Of a stretch of 64,000 nucleotides of DNA, positions 55,111 through 64,000 are shown in pieces. The stretch lies in assembly GCA_944322635.1 (NCBI GenBank), contig CALUPL010000057.1, positions 28,333-92,332 of the forward strand. The letters run 5' to 3'. The translations under genes and the position numbers were made by a program. This DNA comes from an uncultured Mailhella sp. (lineage in GTDB: Bacteria; Desulfobacterota; Desulfovibrionia; Desulfovibrionales; Desulfovibrionaceae). Each line of letters opens with the position of its first letter. The first letter of the stretch is position 1. The notes under the pieces are model-generated. The model was not told the origin of the DNA and did no database searches. It saw only the letters and a list, made by a program, of their open reading frames with translations.

Positions 55111-56313
55111 ATGCACGTTTCCGGCCGCCGTCCGTTCATTGCCCTCATCTATCTGCTGTCGTTCGTTTCCGCCATCGGCAATCCCGTGGTCCTGCCCAGC
55201 CTCCCCTTCATCATGCAGGATTTTCAGCTCTCCCCCCTTGAAATGGGCATGATCATCTCCGTCTATGCCATGCCGGGCGTGTTCATCATTCCGCTTTACG
55301 GCATGCTCAGCGACAGGCTGGGACGGCGGCCCCTGCTTCTTGCAGCTCTTCTTTTATGCGGTGCAGGTTCGCTCATGTGCTGGGCCGCCCCCAGCTTTTT
55401 CTGGCTGCTGGTCGGCCGCGCCCTTCAAGGAGTGTCCATCACCCCGCTTGAAGCCATGAGCAACACGCTCGTAAGCGATCTTTTTCAGGGTGCGGAGCGC
55501 CTGAAATTCGTCACTCGCGTCACGGCCGTTCAGTATTTCAGCATTGCACTCACGCCGGTCATCGTATCCTGGCTGCTCGGCTTCGGCTCCTGGCGTCTCG
55601 GCTTTCTCTTCGCCGCACTGCTCGGTTTCGGTTCCCTCGTGCTCTGCCTGCCCGTCGAAATTCCCTACAGACCTTCCAAAAACGTAAACCTGCGGGAATA
55701 CGGCCGCCACCTGCGGAAACTGCTCTCCTCCTCCCGCGTGCTCTCACTGTTTTCCGTGCGCCTCGGCTCCGCACTGCTCATATTCGGCGCCGTGTATCCT
55801 CATCTTTCCCTGCTCGTGGATGAAGGTCTGCACCTGCCGCCCGAAAACACCGCTCTGCTCTTTTCGCTCTACGCCGCAGGGATGTTTGCAGGCGCACTGC
55901 TCACCCAGTGGTGTACAAGCCGCCTTGCCCCTCGAACCATAGGTTTTCTGGGCGGCGCGCAGCTTGCCGTTTCCATGTTTCTGCTGCTCGTTGCCTCCGG
56001 CATGCAGCATGCCTGCCCCGCTCTTCTTCTTGTGGGAACGGGAGCGGGCATGCTGAATTCCTGCTGCGCCGGACACGTTTCCCTCACCGCCACGCCGGAT
56101 ACGCGCGGCTCCATCATGTCCGCCTACTCCACCATGTTCCGTCTCGGACAGTCCATAGCACCGCTTCTCTTCGGCCTGTGCTATCAGGCAGGCAGCTTCA
56201 CCGGTCTGTTCGGCTCCGGTCTCGCCCTTGCCCTGCTGCTCACCTTCGCCGCCGTGCTCTCCTTCGCCTACGCCGACAAAATGGAACACGTTCACCACGA
56301 ACTCAATTTATAG
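55111..56313 (+). CDS. MFS transporter
   Basis: 400 aa, 12 predicted transmembrane helices. Motif A after helix 2 reads GMLSDRLGRRPLL (about 70-82), as in drug:H+ antiporter-type MFS proteins; RVTAVQYFSIALTPVIV in helix 5 fits motif C. Substrate unknown: multidrug efflux or metabolite export. RBS AGGGAG. A single-gene unit between a mosaic repeat fragment upstream and a full repeat locus downstream, with no regulator beside it. Confidence 0.88.
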   Translation: MHVSGRRPFIALIYLLSFVSAIGNPVVLPSLPFIMQDFQLSPLEMGMIISVYAMPGVFIIPLYGMLSDRLGRRPLLLAALLLCGAGSLMCWAAPSFFWLLVGRALQGVSITPLEAMSNTLVSDLFQGAERLKFVTRVTAVQYFSIALTPVIVSWLLGFGSWRLGFLFAALLGFGSLVLCLPVEIPYRPSKNVNLREYGRHLRKLLSSSRVLSLFSVRLGSALLIFGAVYPHLSLLVDEGLHLPPENTALLFSLYAAGMFAGALLTQWCTSRLAPRTIGFLGGAQLAVSMFLLLVASGMQHACPALLLVGTGAGMLNSCCAGHVSLTATPDTRGSIMSAYSTMFRLGQSIAPLLFGLCYQAGSFTGLFGSGLALALLLTFAAVLSFAYADKMEHVHHELNL

Positions 56314-56319
56314 CGCCGG

Positions 56320-57005
56320 AGTGCGCTTCAACCGTCTGCCTTCCGACTCCCGAGCCCCCCAGCCTCCCGTCTGCTCCAGACACGCTGTACTGGCTGCAAG
56401 GCTTGCACGACGCCCGCTGCGCTTAACGCCGGAAGTAAATTCCGGCTACTTGCGGCCGTCGGCCGGGCTCCTGATGTCGCCCGGGGACCCGGAGCGTTGA
56501 AAGTCAGTTGAAGGGAAACACCCGGAGCGTTGAGAAAACGCTGAAAGGACAAGAGAGGAACGGTAAACGAAAGACCGGACGCGCGTTGAGAGTCGGACAA
56601 ACAAACTTCCCACGCTTTTTCGAACGTTGAGAAGCGGCCGTTCCGTGCAGCCGCTTTCTTTTGGAGCATTGAAACGACCGGCCTTTGCCGACGAAAGTTT
56701 CCCAGAGCATCAGTCAAACGCTCTACCCTAAACATCCTGGAAATCCTTCCAATCTCACCGATGTTGACGCAACGCGGAAACATCGGTCGGCAACCGCAGG
56801 CGGGCGCAGGGCGCACGCCTGCACTGACTTTGCAGCCCGAAAAGAGCCTGCCGAGCCTTCCGGCTCCGGCGTTACTCCCTCTGCCCTCCCCGCCTTTTTC
56901 GAAGACCGACTCCAGCTTTCCGCATGACGCCCGCCGCGCGGCGAAGCCGCAAGGCGAAACAGGGGGGCGCGGGGGGAATTATTTCCCCCGCATGCCTTTC
57001 CTGCC
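56320..57005. repeat. Mosaic intergenic repeat locus 6
   Basis: About 685 bp between the convergent MFS and mrdA genes. Module B (pentaloop hairpin 56428-56446, GCCGGAAGTAAATTCCGGC), then the clearest run of U units: starts near 56489, 56523, 56581, 56622, 56664 and 56706, spacings about 34, 57, 41, 42 and 42 nt, each opening with G(A/G)(A/G)CGTTGA or a one-base variant. Module A (hairpin about 56757-56787), module D and end E follow, stopping at the mrdA stop codon. Confidence 0.87.
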
Positions 57006-57006
57006 T

Positions 57007-58824
57007 TTACTTTTTTCTGGCGTTTTTGGCGGGTTCGGCTTCCAGGGGGAAGAGTATGTTGTAAACCGCCTTGGTGACGGGGCCTGCGACGGCGCCGCCG
57101 CCTCCGCCGTGTTCGATCATGGTAACGACGACGACGCGTTTTCCGTCCTTTTCGCCCCAGGAGCCTATCCAGGCGTGATCGCGCTGTCGGAATTCCATTT
57201 CTGCGGTCTTGACGCGGCGGTCACCCTGCATCTTGATTTTGACGACCTGTGCGGTACCGGTTTTGCCGCCTATGGTCATATCCTTTCTTTTGAGCACCTT
57301 TGCCGTCGCGCCCTGGGCCTCGACGGTCTGAACCATGGCATTCTTTATCCATTTGAGGTGCGCTTCGGAAGCGGGCACCCTGCCGGTGACTTCGCGCGGG
57401 GCGTCGGCAATGAGCTGGGGCTTGAGCAGGTAGCCGCCGTTGACTATGGAGGAAAGAAACACGGCCGTCTGGAGCGGGGTGACGAGCACGTGGCCCTGTC
57501 CTATGGAGGCGTTCACGGTATCGCCCTGCTGCCAGGCCTCGCCGAAGCGGCGTTTCTTCCATTCGCGGGAAGGCACGAGACCGGTGGTTTCGTAGGGCAG
57601 ATCAATGCCGGTTTCGCGGCCGTAGCCGCAGGCGCGGGCAAAGGATTCCATGTTGTTGATGCCCATTTTCACGGCCATGCTGTAGAAATACACGTCGCAG
57701 GAGTAGATGAGGGCGTGTTCCATGTCCACGGCGCCGTGACCGCCGCGTCGCCAGCAGCGGAAGGTATGATTGCCGAGGGTGAACTGACCGGGACAGAACA
57801 CCTTTTCCTGCGGGGACACGCCGTGTTCGAGCAGCATGCCCACCATCATGAGCTTCCACACCGAACCTGCGGGATAGGCGCTCTGTATGGCGCGGTTCTG
57901 GAGCGGGAAGCGCGGATCGTTGCGCAGGGCGTTCCAGTCTCTGGCGGAGAGTCCGCCTATGAATATGTTGTTGTCGTAGGCAGGTCTCGTAACGAGGGCA
58001 AGGAGCTTGCCGGTATCGGGATCCATGACCACCACGCTGCCCGAATAGTCGCCCATGGCCTCCATGACGGCGTGCTGAAGTCGCGAATCAATGGAAAGCG
58101 TGACGTTCTGCCCCATGTGAGGCGATTCCATGAGCGTGCGGCTCAGGGGACGGCCGAGCACGTCCACCTCAAGGCGATACAGTCCCTTCTGTCCGCGCAA
58201 GCGGCGCTCGAGCACGCTTTCAAGACCCTGACGCCCCACCATGTCGCCGAGGGAGAGGTCGGGATCTTCGGCAAGTTCCTTTTCGCTGGCCTCGGCCACG
58301 TATCCGAGAATATGAGAAAACGCCTCGCCTTCGGGATAATAGCGGCGGGAATGGGTGACCACGCGCAGACCGGGCCACTTGTAGAGTTCGGCCTCAATGG
58401 GGGCCACCTGCTCGAAGGGCATGTCGGTGAGCAGAAGTATGGGATCGAAGCTGCGGCCCTTGCTGCGATCCTGTTCGTAGCGGGCGTTGAGTCTGTCGAG
58501 GGGCACGCCGGTCCATGCGCTCACCTGCGCGAGGGCGGCGGAGATGTCCGGACAGTATTCGCGCACGAGAGCAAGGCCGTAGGCCGTGCGGTTTTCGGCC
58601 ACGAGCACGCCGGAAGCGTCGTAAATTTCGCCGCGCGGGGCAAAAATGCGCTCGTCGCGCAGACGGTTTTCCTGCGCCATGCGCACGTAATCGGCGCCGC
58701 GGTGGATCTGCAGATACCAGAATCTGGCGCAGAACAGCGCGAAAAGCAACACGATGCAGCACTGCAGAAGCAGAAGACCGCTTTTCGGCGGCTGGTATTC
58801 ATCGTTGCCGGTTTCTATCTTCAT
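57007..58824 (-). CDS. mrdA: Penicillin-binding protein 2 (elongation transpeptidase)
   Basis: 605 aa class B PBP, cross-linking peptidoglycan during cell elongation. One N-terminal helix (about 16-36), the pedestal domain with ENRLRDERIFAPRGEIYDA, then the transpeptidase domain with SxxK as SVWK (in YPAGSVWKLMM), SxD as SCD (YSCDVYFYS) and KTG in GGKTGTAQ near the C-terminus. E. coli MrdA has 633 aa. It overlaps mreD by 26 nt and lies with mreB, mreC and mreD, the usual rod-shape operon. A mosaic repeat end follows directly after its stop. Confidence 0.96.
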   Translation of the reverse strand: MKIETGNDEYQPPKSGLLLLQCCIVLLFALFCARFWYLQIHRGADYVRMAQENRLRDERIFAPRGEIYDASGVLVAENRTAYGLALVREYCPDISAALAQVSAWTGVPLDRLNARYEQDRSKGRSFDPILLLTDMPFEQVAPIEAELYKWPGLRVVTHSRRYYPEGEAFSHILGYVAEASEKELAEDPDLSLGDMVGRQGLESVLERRLRGQKGLYRLEVDVLGRPLSRTLMESPHMGQNVTLSIDSRLQHAVMEAMGDYSGSVVVMDPDTGKLLALVTRPAYDNNIFIGGLSARDWNALRNDPRFPLQNRAIQSAYPAGSVWKLMMVGMLLEHGVSPQEKVFCPGQFTLGNHTFRCWRRGGHGAVDMEHALIYSCDVYFYSMAVKMGINNMESFARACGYGRETGIDLPYETTGLVPSREWKKRRFGEAWQQGDTVNASIGQGHVLVTPLQTAVFLSSIVNGGYLLKPQLIADAPREVTGRVPASEAHLKWIKNAMVQTVEAQGATAKVLKRKDMTIGGKTGTAQVVKIKMQGDRRVKTAEMEFRQRDHAWIGSWGEKDGKRVVVVTMIEHGGGGGAVAGPVTKAVYNILFPLEAEPAKNARKK

Positions 58825-59275
58825 GGATCACCTTCCGGCGCAGGGCCGAGGCCACCCACCACACCCACGGAGTGAAAAGAGCCTGAAACAGACATTCATC
58901 GAAAAGCAGCGAGGGATTCCACGGAATGTCCTGAAGCGTGGCGAGCGTGGCGAATATGAGATAATGGACGCAGGAGAGCAGAATGCCGAACAGCGTAACG
59001 AACAGGAAGCCCGTGCCCTGCAGAAGCCCGCATCCCACATAGAACACTATGGCGGCCAGCGCGTACCACAGGAGCGTACCGCCGAAGGCCATGCTGCCCA
59101 TGCCCTCCTGAAGCAGCACGAACATGGCTCCCACGGCGAGAAGCTGCGGGAAATTCCTTTCCTGAAGCGCAAGAATGTAACCGGGCAGCAGGAAGTCCAG
59201 TCCGGGCATGAGGGCCTGAAGGGCCGTGGCGACAAAGGCGTAGCAGAGCCACCAGCCGGCGCTTGCCCAGCTCAT
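58799..59275 (-). CDS. mreD: Rod shape-determining protein MreD-like
   Basis: 158 aa, five or six transmembrane helices and little soluble sequence: QALMPGLDFLLPGYILALQER early and the FLFVTLFGILLSCVHYLIF stretch in the middle. Sequence is poorly conserved, as usual for MreD, but position between mreC (4-nt overlap) and mrdA (26-nt overlap) and topology agree. MreD links the MreB filaments and MreC to the elongasome. Confidence 0.85.
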   Translation of the reverse strand: MSWASAGWWLCYAFVATALQALMPGLDFLLPGYILALQERNFPQLLAVGAMFVLLQEGMGSMAFGGTLLWYALAAIVFYVGCGLLQGTGFLFVTLFGILLSCVHYLIFATLATLQDIPWNPSLLFDECLFQALFTPWVWWVASALRRKVIHEDRNRQR

Positions 59276-60195
59276 CGGCCGCTCCCGGGTTCGGGGGCGG
59301 GTTCCTCGGGCTTTTCCAGCACGGGAGTGCGGCGGGTATAAACCACGTCGCTTTCCGGAGTGATGGAATCAAGCGGACGCTGGAGCAGAAAGACCTCCTC
59401 AAGCCTGTGGAAGTCCACAAGCGGCTCGGCCTGAATTTCCAGCACGGAAGCGCCGGAGCGGGAAGCCCCGCCCGTGGAAATGGCCGTTACGCGGGCCACG
59501 GGAATACCCTTGGGATAACAGGAATCCAGCCCGGAAGTCACGAGCAGCTCGCCCACGCGCACGGGAGCGTTCTGACGCACGAAGCGCAGTTCGAGAGGCA
59601 CGCCGGGGCCGCCGCCGGAAAGTATGCCCTGCACGCGGCCTTCGGAAGTGAGTACGGCCACGCGGGAACCGGTGTCGGTAAGCAGCAGAGCCACGGAGGT
59701 GCTGGGACCGGCCTTGAGCACACGTCCCACCACGCCTTCCCAGGAGGTGACGGGAGTGCCGGGCGCGGCGCCGCTCATGTAGCCGTTAGAAAGCATGACT
59801 GTGGAAAGCGCGGCGTTGGGCCCCATGCGCCAGGCAAGCACACGGCTGGCCCTCGCCGGCCACGACGCCGGATATTCCAGATGCATGAGACGACGCAGCC
59901 GTATGAGTTCGGCGCTTTCCTCGCGGGTTCCGGCAAGACGCTGCTCCAGAATGCGGAGACGCTCCTTGAGTTCATCGTTCTCGCGGCGCACGTCGCGCAG
60001 ATCCACATAGCTGTGCCATACGCCGGAAAGCGTGTCTTCCAGACCGTCCAGTCCGCGCATGATGCCTCCGGTGAACTCCAGTCCCACGGCGGCGCACAGC
60101 CTGTCCCACTGACCGGTGCGCTGGTTCCAGGTGTAGATTCCCAGAAAAAGCAGCAGGGTACAGATGATGAGAAGAATGATGCGTCGGGGCAGCAA
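59272..60195 (-). CDS. mreC: Rod shape-determining protein MreC
   Basis: 307 aa inner-membrane protein with a short cytoplasmic N-terminus, a helix at about 4-22 (RRIILLIICTLLLFLGIYT), a coiled coil (about 55-90, RRENDELKERLRILEQRLAG) and the periplasmic beta-barrel body with PGTPVTSWEGVVGRVLKAGP and LLVTSGLDSCYPKGIPVARV, as in MreC. I set the start at TTG 60195, which has AGGAG 7 nt upstream; the frame extends upstream without a credible start. It organises the elongasome with MreB, MreD and PBP2. Confidence 0.93.
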   Translation of the reverse strand: MLPRRIILLIICTLLLFLGIYTWNQRTGQWDRLCAAVGLEFTGGIMRGLDGLEDTLSGVWHSYVDLRDVRRENDELKERLRILEQRLAGTREESAELIRLRRLMHLEYPASWPARASRVLAWRMGPNAALSTVMLSNGYMSGAAPGTPVTSWEGVVGRVLKAGPSTSVALLLTDTGSRVAVLTSEGRVQGILSGGGPGVPLELRFVRQNAPVRVGELLVTSGLDSCYPKGIPVARVTAISTGGASRSGASVLEIQAEPLVDFHRLEEVFLLQRPLDSITPESDVVYTRRTPVLEKPEEPAPEPGSGR

Positions 60196-60255
60196 GGCGA
60201 CTCCTGCGTTGCGGCATGGAAAAAGTCCCCCCGGAAGGCGGGGGGACATAGAGCG

Positions 60256-61366
<1,111 letters not shown>

Positions 61367-61695
61367 TAGTTCTGCCGTACTGTGTCTGCCGTCCTCCGAG
61401 GGGCGCACCGCGCCCTTTCGGAAACAGACAGCTTTTCATTGCACCGGGCTCTTGTCAATCGTTTTTTGTCTCATTCCGGAAGGAATTTTCCGCGTCTTCG
61501 CCTCCCCGGCCTTCCGCTCCCGAAAAGTCCCGCCGACCGCGCCCCCGCACGCCCGCAACGTCACGCAAGCGCCGATTTTCTGCCGTGTGATCTCCCCGAG
61601 CTTTTCTCTGGCGCAACGCCCCGTCCGGCGCTACACTGCTCCCGCCCAAGCCCTGCCGCCGCTGCCGCCCTTCCCTATTAAAAAGGAGACCTTCC
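61367..61695. other. Divergent intergenic region, mreB/yhcC
   Basis: About 330 bp. Contains the mre promoter region and, before the radical SAM gene, an AAGGAG RBS. No other gene or element is recognised. Confidence 0.4.
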
Positions 61696-62655
61696 ATGAC
61701 GGACAACACGCCGCGCTACCTGAGCCTCGACCGACATCTGCGCGCCGCGTTCGGTGAAAAGGTGCAGAAAATCCCCCTGGACGCCGGCTCCACCTGCCCC
61801 AACCGCGACGGCACGCTGAGCTTCGGCGGCTGCACCTTCTGCAATGCGGAAGGCTCCGGCCCCGGCGTCGGCCTCGGCTCCCTGCGCGATCAGTGGAACC
61901 GCTGGCGCACCCGATACGCCGCCATGCCCCGCATGAAAAGCACAAAACTCTTCCTGGGCTACATACAGTCGTTCACCAATACCTACGGCCCCGCCTCGCG
62001 CCTTGCCGCCATGCTCCGCGAACTCTCCAACCTGCCCGGACTCGTCGGCGCCTGCATAGGCACCCGCCCCGACTGCCTCGACAAAGAAAAAATGAGCATC
62101 ATGGCCGACTGCCCCTGGCCGGAATTCTGGCTGGAAATAGGCGTGCAAAGCTTCAACGACGCCACCCTCTGCCGCATCAACCGAGGCCATACCGCAAAAG
62201 ACGCCGAAAACGCCCTCCTTCTCGCCGCTCACTTCGGCGTGAAAACCTGCGTACACCTCATGGCAGGCCTGCCCGGAGAATCAAACGAAGACTTCCTCAA
62301 CTCCGTGCGCCGCCTCGCCTCCCTCCCCGTTTCCGGCGTCAAACTGCATAACCTCTACATACCCAAAGGCTGCGCCATGGAAAAAGACTGGCTGCACGGC
62401 TCCCTCCCCCTGCTTGAACAAGAGGAATACGCCGTCCTCGCCGCTAAAGCCCTTACCATCCTCCCCCCTTCCGTGGTCATACACCGACTCTGCGCCGACC
62501 CCGCCCCCGGTGAACTCGCCGCTCCCTACTGGGCCTCCCAAAAACGTCAGACCCTCGACCTGATCAACGCCGCCCTCCACTACAACAACTGGACGCAAGG
62601 CTGCAAAAAGACAGAAAAGACAGGAAAGGCAGAAAAGGCAGTGCGGGGGGAATAA
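61696..62655 (+). CDS. TIGR01212/YhcC-family radical SAM protein
   Basis: 319 aa. Unusual cluster spacing C34-x11-C46-x2-C49 (TCPNRDGTLSFGGCTFC), typical for this family; FLGYIQSFTNTY and WLEIGVQSFNDATLCRINRGH are also characteristic. Substrate unknown. AAGGAG RBS precedes ATG. The last 17 residues (CKKTEKTGKAEKAVRGE) are encoded by a repeat end (AAAGACAGGAAAGGCAG tract), so the mosaic repeat has replaced or extended the native C-terminus. Compare relatives: the family usually ends near NNW. Confidence 0.9.
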   Translation: MTDNTPRYLSLDRHLRAAFGEKVQKIPLDAGSTCPNRDGTLSFGGCTFCNAEGSGPGVGLGSLRDQWNRWRTRYAAMPRMKSTKLFLGYIQSFTNTYGPASRLAAMLRELSNLPGLVGACIGTRPDCLDKEKMSIMADCPWPEFWLEIGVQSFNDATLCRINRGHTAKDAENALLLAAHFGVKTCVHLMAGLPGESNEDFLNSVRRLASLPVSGVKLHNLYIPKGCAMEKDWLHGSLPLLEQEEYAVLAAKALTILPPSVVIHRLCADPAPGELAAPYWASQKRQTLDLINAALHYNNWTQGCKKTEKTGKAEKAVRGE

Positions 62656-64000
62656 TTCCCCCCGCGCCCCCTTGTTTCTGCCTCCCGGCTTCGCCGGTTC
62701 GGCAGGACAATGGGGGGTCGGGAAGGCTTACAAGCCTCACCCCCTGCGGATGCCCGAGACCTTGCAGAAATGGTTCTGCCGCAGCCGCCCGTCTGCTTCA
62801 GACACACTGTACAGTGGGCGGGACTTGCACGGCGGTCATTTCGCATAACGGCGGAAGTGAATTCCGCCTGCTTGCGGCCGTCGGCCGGGCTTCTGACGTC
62901 GTCCGGGGCCCCAGAGCGTTGAGAAATGGTTGAAGGGAAACACCCGGAGCGTTGAGAGACGGCCGTTTTCTGCACCCCGGCTTTTCCCAGAGCGTTGAAA
63001 CGACCGGCCTTTGCCAAGAAAAGGTTCCCAGAGCATCGGTCAAACGCTCTGCCGTAAACATCTGGGAAATCCTTCCAAGCTCACCGATGTTGCCGCAACG
63101 CGGAAACATCGGTCGGCAACCGCAGGCGGGCGCAGACCTTTTCCGACTCCCGAGTACCTCAGCCGCCCGTCTGCTCCAGACACGCTGTACTGACTGCTGG
63201 GCTTGCACGACGCCCGCTGCGCTTACGGCGGAAGTGAATTCCGCCTGCTTGCGGCCGTCGGCCGGACTCCTGACGTCGTCCGGGGCCCCAGAGCGTTGAG
63301 AGTCGGCTAAAGGGAAGCACCCGGAGCGTTGAGAAGCGGCCGTTCCGTGCAGCCGCTTTCTCCCGAAACGTTGAAACGACCGGCCTTTGCCGACAAAAGG
63401 TTCCCAGAGCATCGGTCAAACGCTCTGCCGTAAACATCTGGGAAATCCTTCCAGGCTCACCGATGTTGACGCAACGCGGAAACATCGGTCGGCAACCGCA
63501 GGCGGGCGCAGGGCGCACGCCTGCACTGAGTTTGCAGCCCGAAACGCGCCTGTTTCGCCTTCCGGCTCCGGCGTCACTCCCTCTGCCCTTCCGCCTTTTC
63601 GAAGATGCGCGCTCTGCCTGCCGCCACAGCCCGCCGCACGGCGAAGCCGCAAGGCGAAACAGGGGGGCGCGGGGGGAATTATTTCCCCCGCATGCCTTTC
63701 CTGCCTTTACATTTCCCGACTCCCGAGTACCTCAGCCGCCCGTCTGCTCCAGACACGCTGTACAGTGCGCGGGGCTTGCACGACGCCCGCTGCGCTTACG
63801 GCGGAAGTGAATTCCGCCTGCTTGCGGCCGTCGGCCGGACTCCTGATGTCGTCCGGGGCCCCAGAGCGTTGAAAGTCGGCCTTCCGGCAGGCACTTCCCC
63901 CTTCGCCCACCGCTCCGCGCATAATCTTCCCGTTCACCCTGTCCTGCTGAAGCAGCGAAGCTGCGAAGCAGAAACAGGGGGGCGCGGGGGGAATTATTTC
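62606..64000. repeat. Mosaic intergenic repeat locus 7, with inverted ends, continuing past the window
   Basis: About 1.4 kb. The left end is end E inverted, overlapping the radical SAM gene 3' end (AAAGACAGG tract, GCGGGGGGAATAATTCCCCCC). Then B (hairpin 62850-62868), U units, module A (hairpin near 63085), B (63227-63245), U units, module A (near 63460), module D, end E (63663-63713), B (63800-63818), module C and the start of another palindrome at the window edge. Second-hairpin stems here are CCGGAC/GTCCGG at 63262-63283 and 63835-63856. Confidence 0.87.

Overview
The window is a roughly 58-60% GC bacterial chromosome segment with tightly packed housekeeping genes. Gene content points to a sulfate/sulfite-reducing Desulfovibrionaceae, possibly Bilophila- or Mailhella-like: a MucR/Ros zinc-finger regulator, a sulfonate-type ABC transporter, TRAP and TSUP transporter genes, a Fur-controlled FeoB-associated protein, a fused acetyl-CoA carboxylase carboxyltransferase, and FMN-riboswitch-controlled ribBA. 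The genus assignment is inference; there is no rRNA gene in the window.

Layout. 1-2118: end of a sulfonate/taurine/nitrate-type ABC transporter (permease fragment, ATPase, binding protein). 3174-4979: hslU and a FeoB-associated Cys-rich membrane protein behind a near-perfect Fur box. 5.4-5.8 kb: a decaying type I-E CRISPR array with its own promoter and no cas genes. 6-11.8 kb: AsmA-like protein, small membrane protein, YbaK deacylase, secreted unknown, a lone SecD and MucR. 12.7-16.3 kb: a small unknown gene, FMN riboswitch plus ribBA (its RibB half has lost signature residues) and a methyltransferase. 16.7-27.3 kb: EamA transporter, Fe-S flavoprotein, grpE, purA-holB, LysR/AEC transporter pair, an unpaired DNA methyltransferase and a second LysR gene. 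27.9-33.7 kb: TRAP binding protein, truncated TSUP, a damaged menaquinone cluster (menI with an internal deletion, intact menB, frameshifted menE) and a yjiH-yjiG pair. 35.2-39.6 kb: accC, an alpha-beta fused carboxyltransferase and a biotinyl-domain protein, transcribed leftwards from a strong promoter. 42-43.7 kb: a three-gene lipoprotein operon. 45-46 kb: a radical SAM/SPASM protein. 46.3-51.8 kb: a complete type I restriction-modification system. 52.7-61.3 kb: typA, an MFS transporter and the mreB-mreC-mreD-mrdA rod-shape operon. 61.7 kb: a YhcC-type radical SAM protein.

The most unusual feature is a family of long, mosaic, non-coding repeats filling about 5.5-6 kb of intergenic space at eight main loci (about 2.4, 34.2, 41.4, 43.9, 46.1, 51.9, 56.3 and 62.6 kb), plus fragments. 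They are assembled from recurring modules. Module A (~150 bp) carries the hairpin ACCGATGTT/AACATCGGT. Module B (~155 bp) has three hairpins, seen in 14 copies. Modules C and D are alternative filler segments. Unit U is a degenerate ~41-nt tandem unit starting GAGCGTTGA. End E is a GC-rich palindrome around GGGGGAATTATTTCCCCC followed by a CTGCCTTTC tract. In module B the loops are conserved while the stems change in compensating pairs, and single-base indels break any reading frame. This fits a structured RNA or a DNA-folding mobile element rather than genes. Most end-E copies abut the 3' end of a gene.

Signs of genome erosion recur: CRISPR decay, menI/menE lesions, truncated TSUP, and partner genes missing locally (hslV, secF, feoB, TRAP membrane subunits). 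All coordinates come from reading the sequence by eye, and no database search was run.
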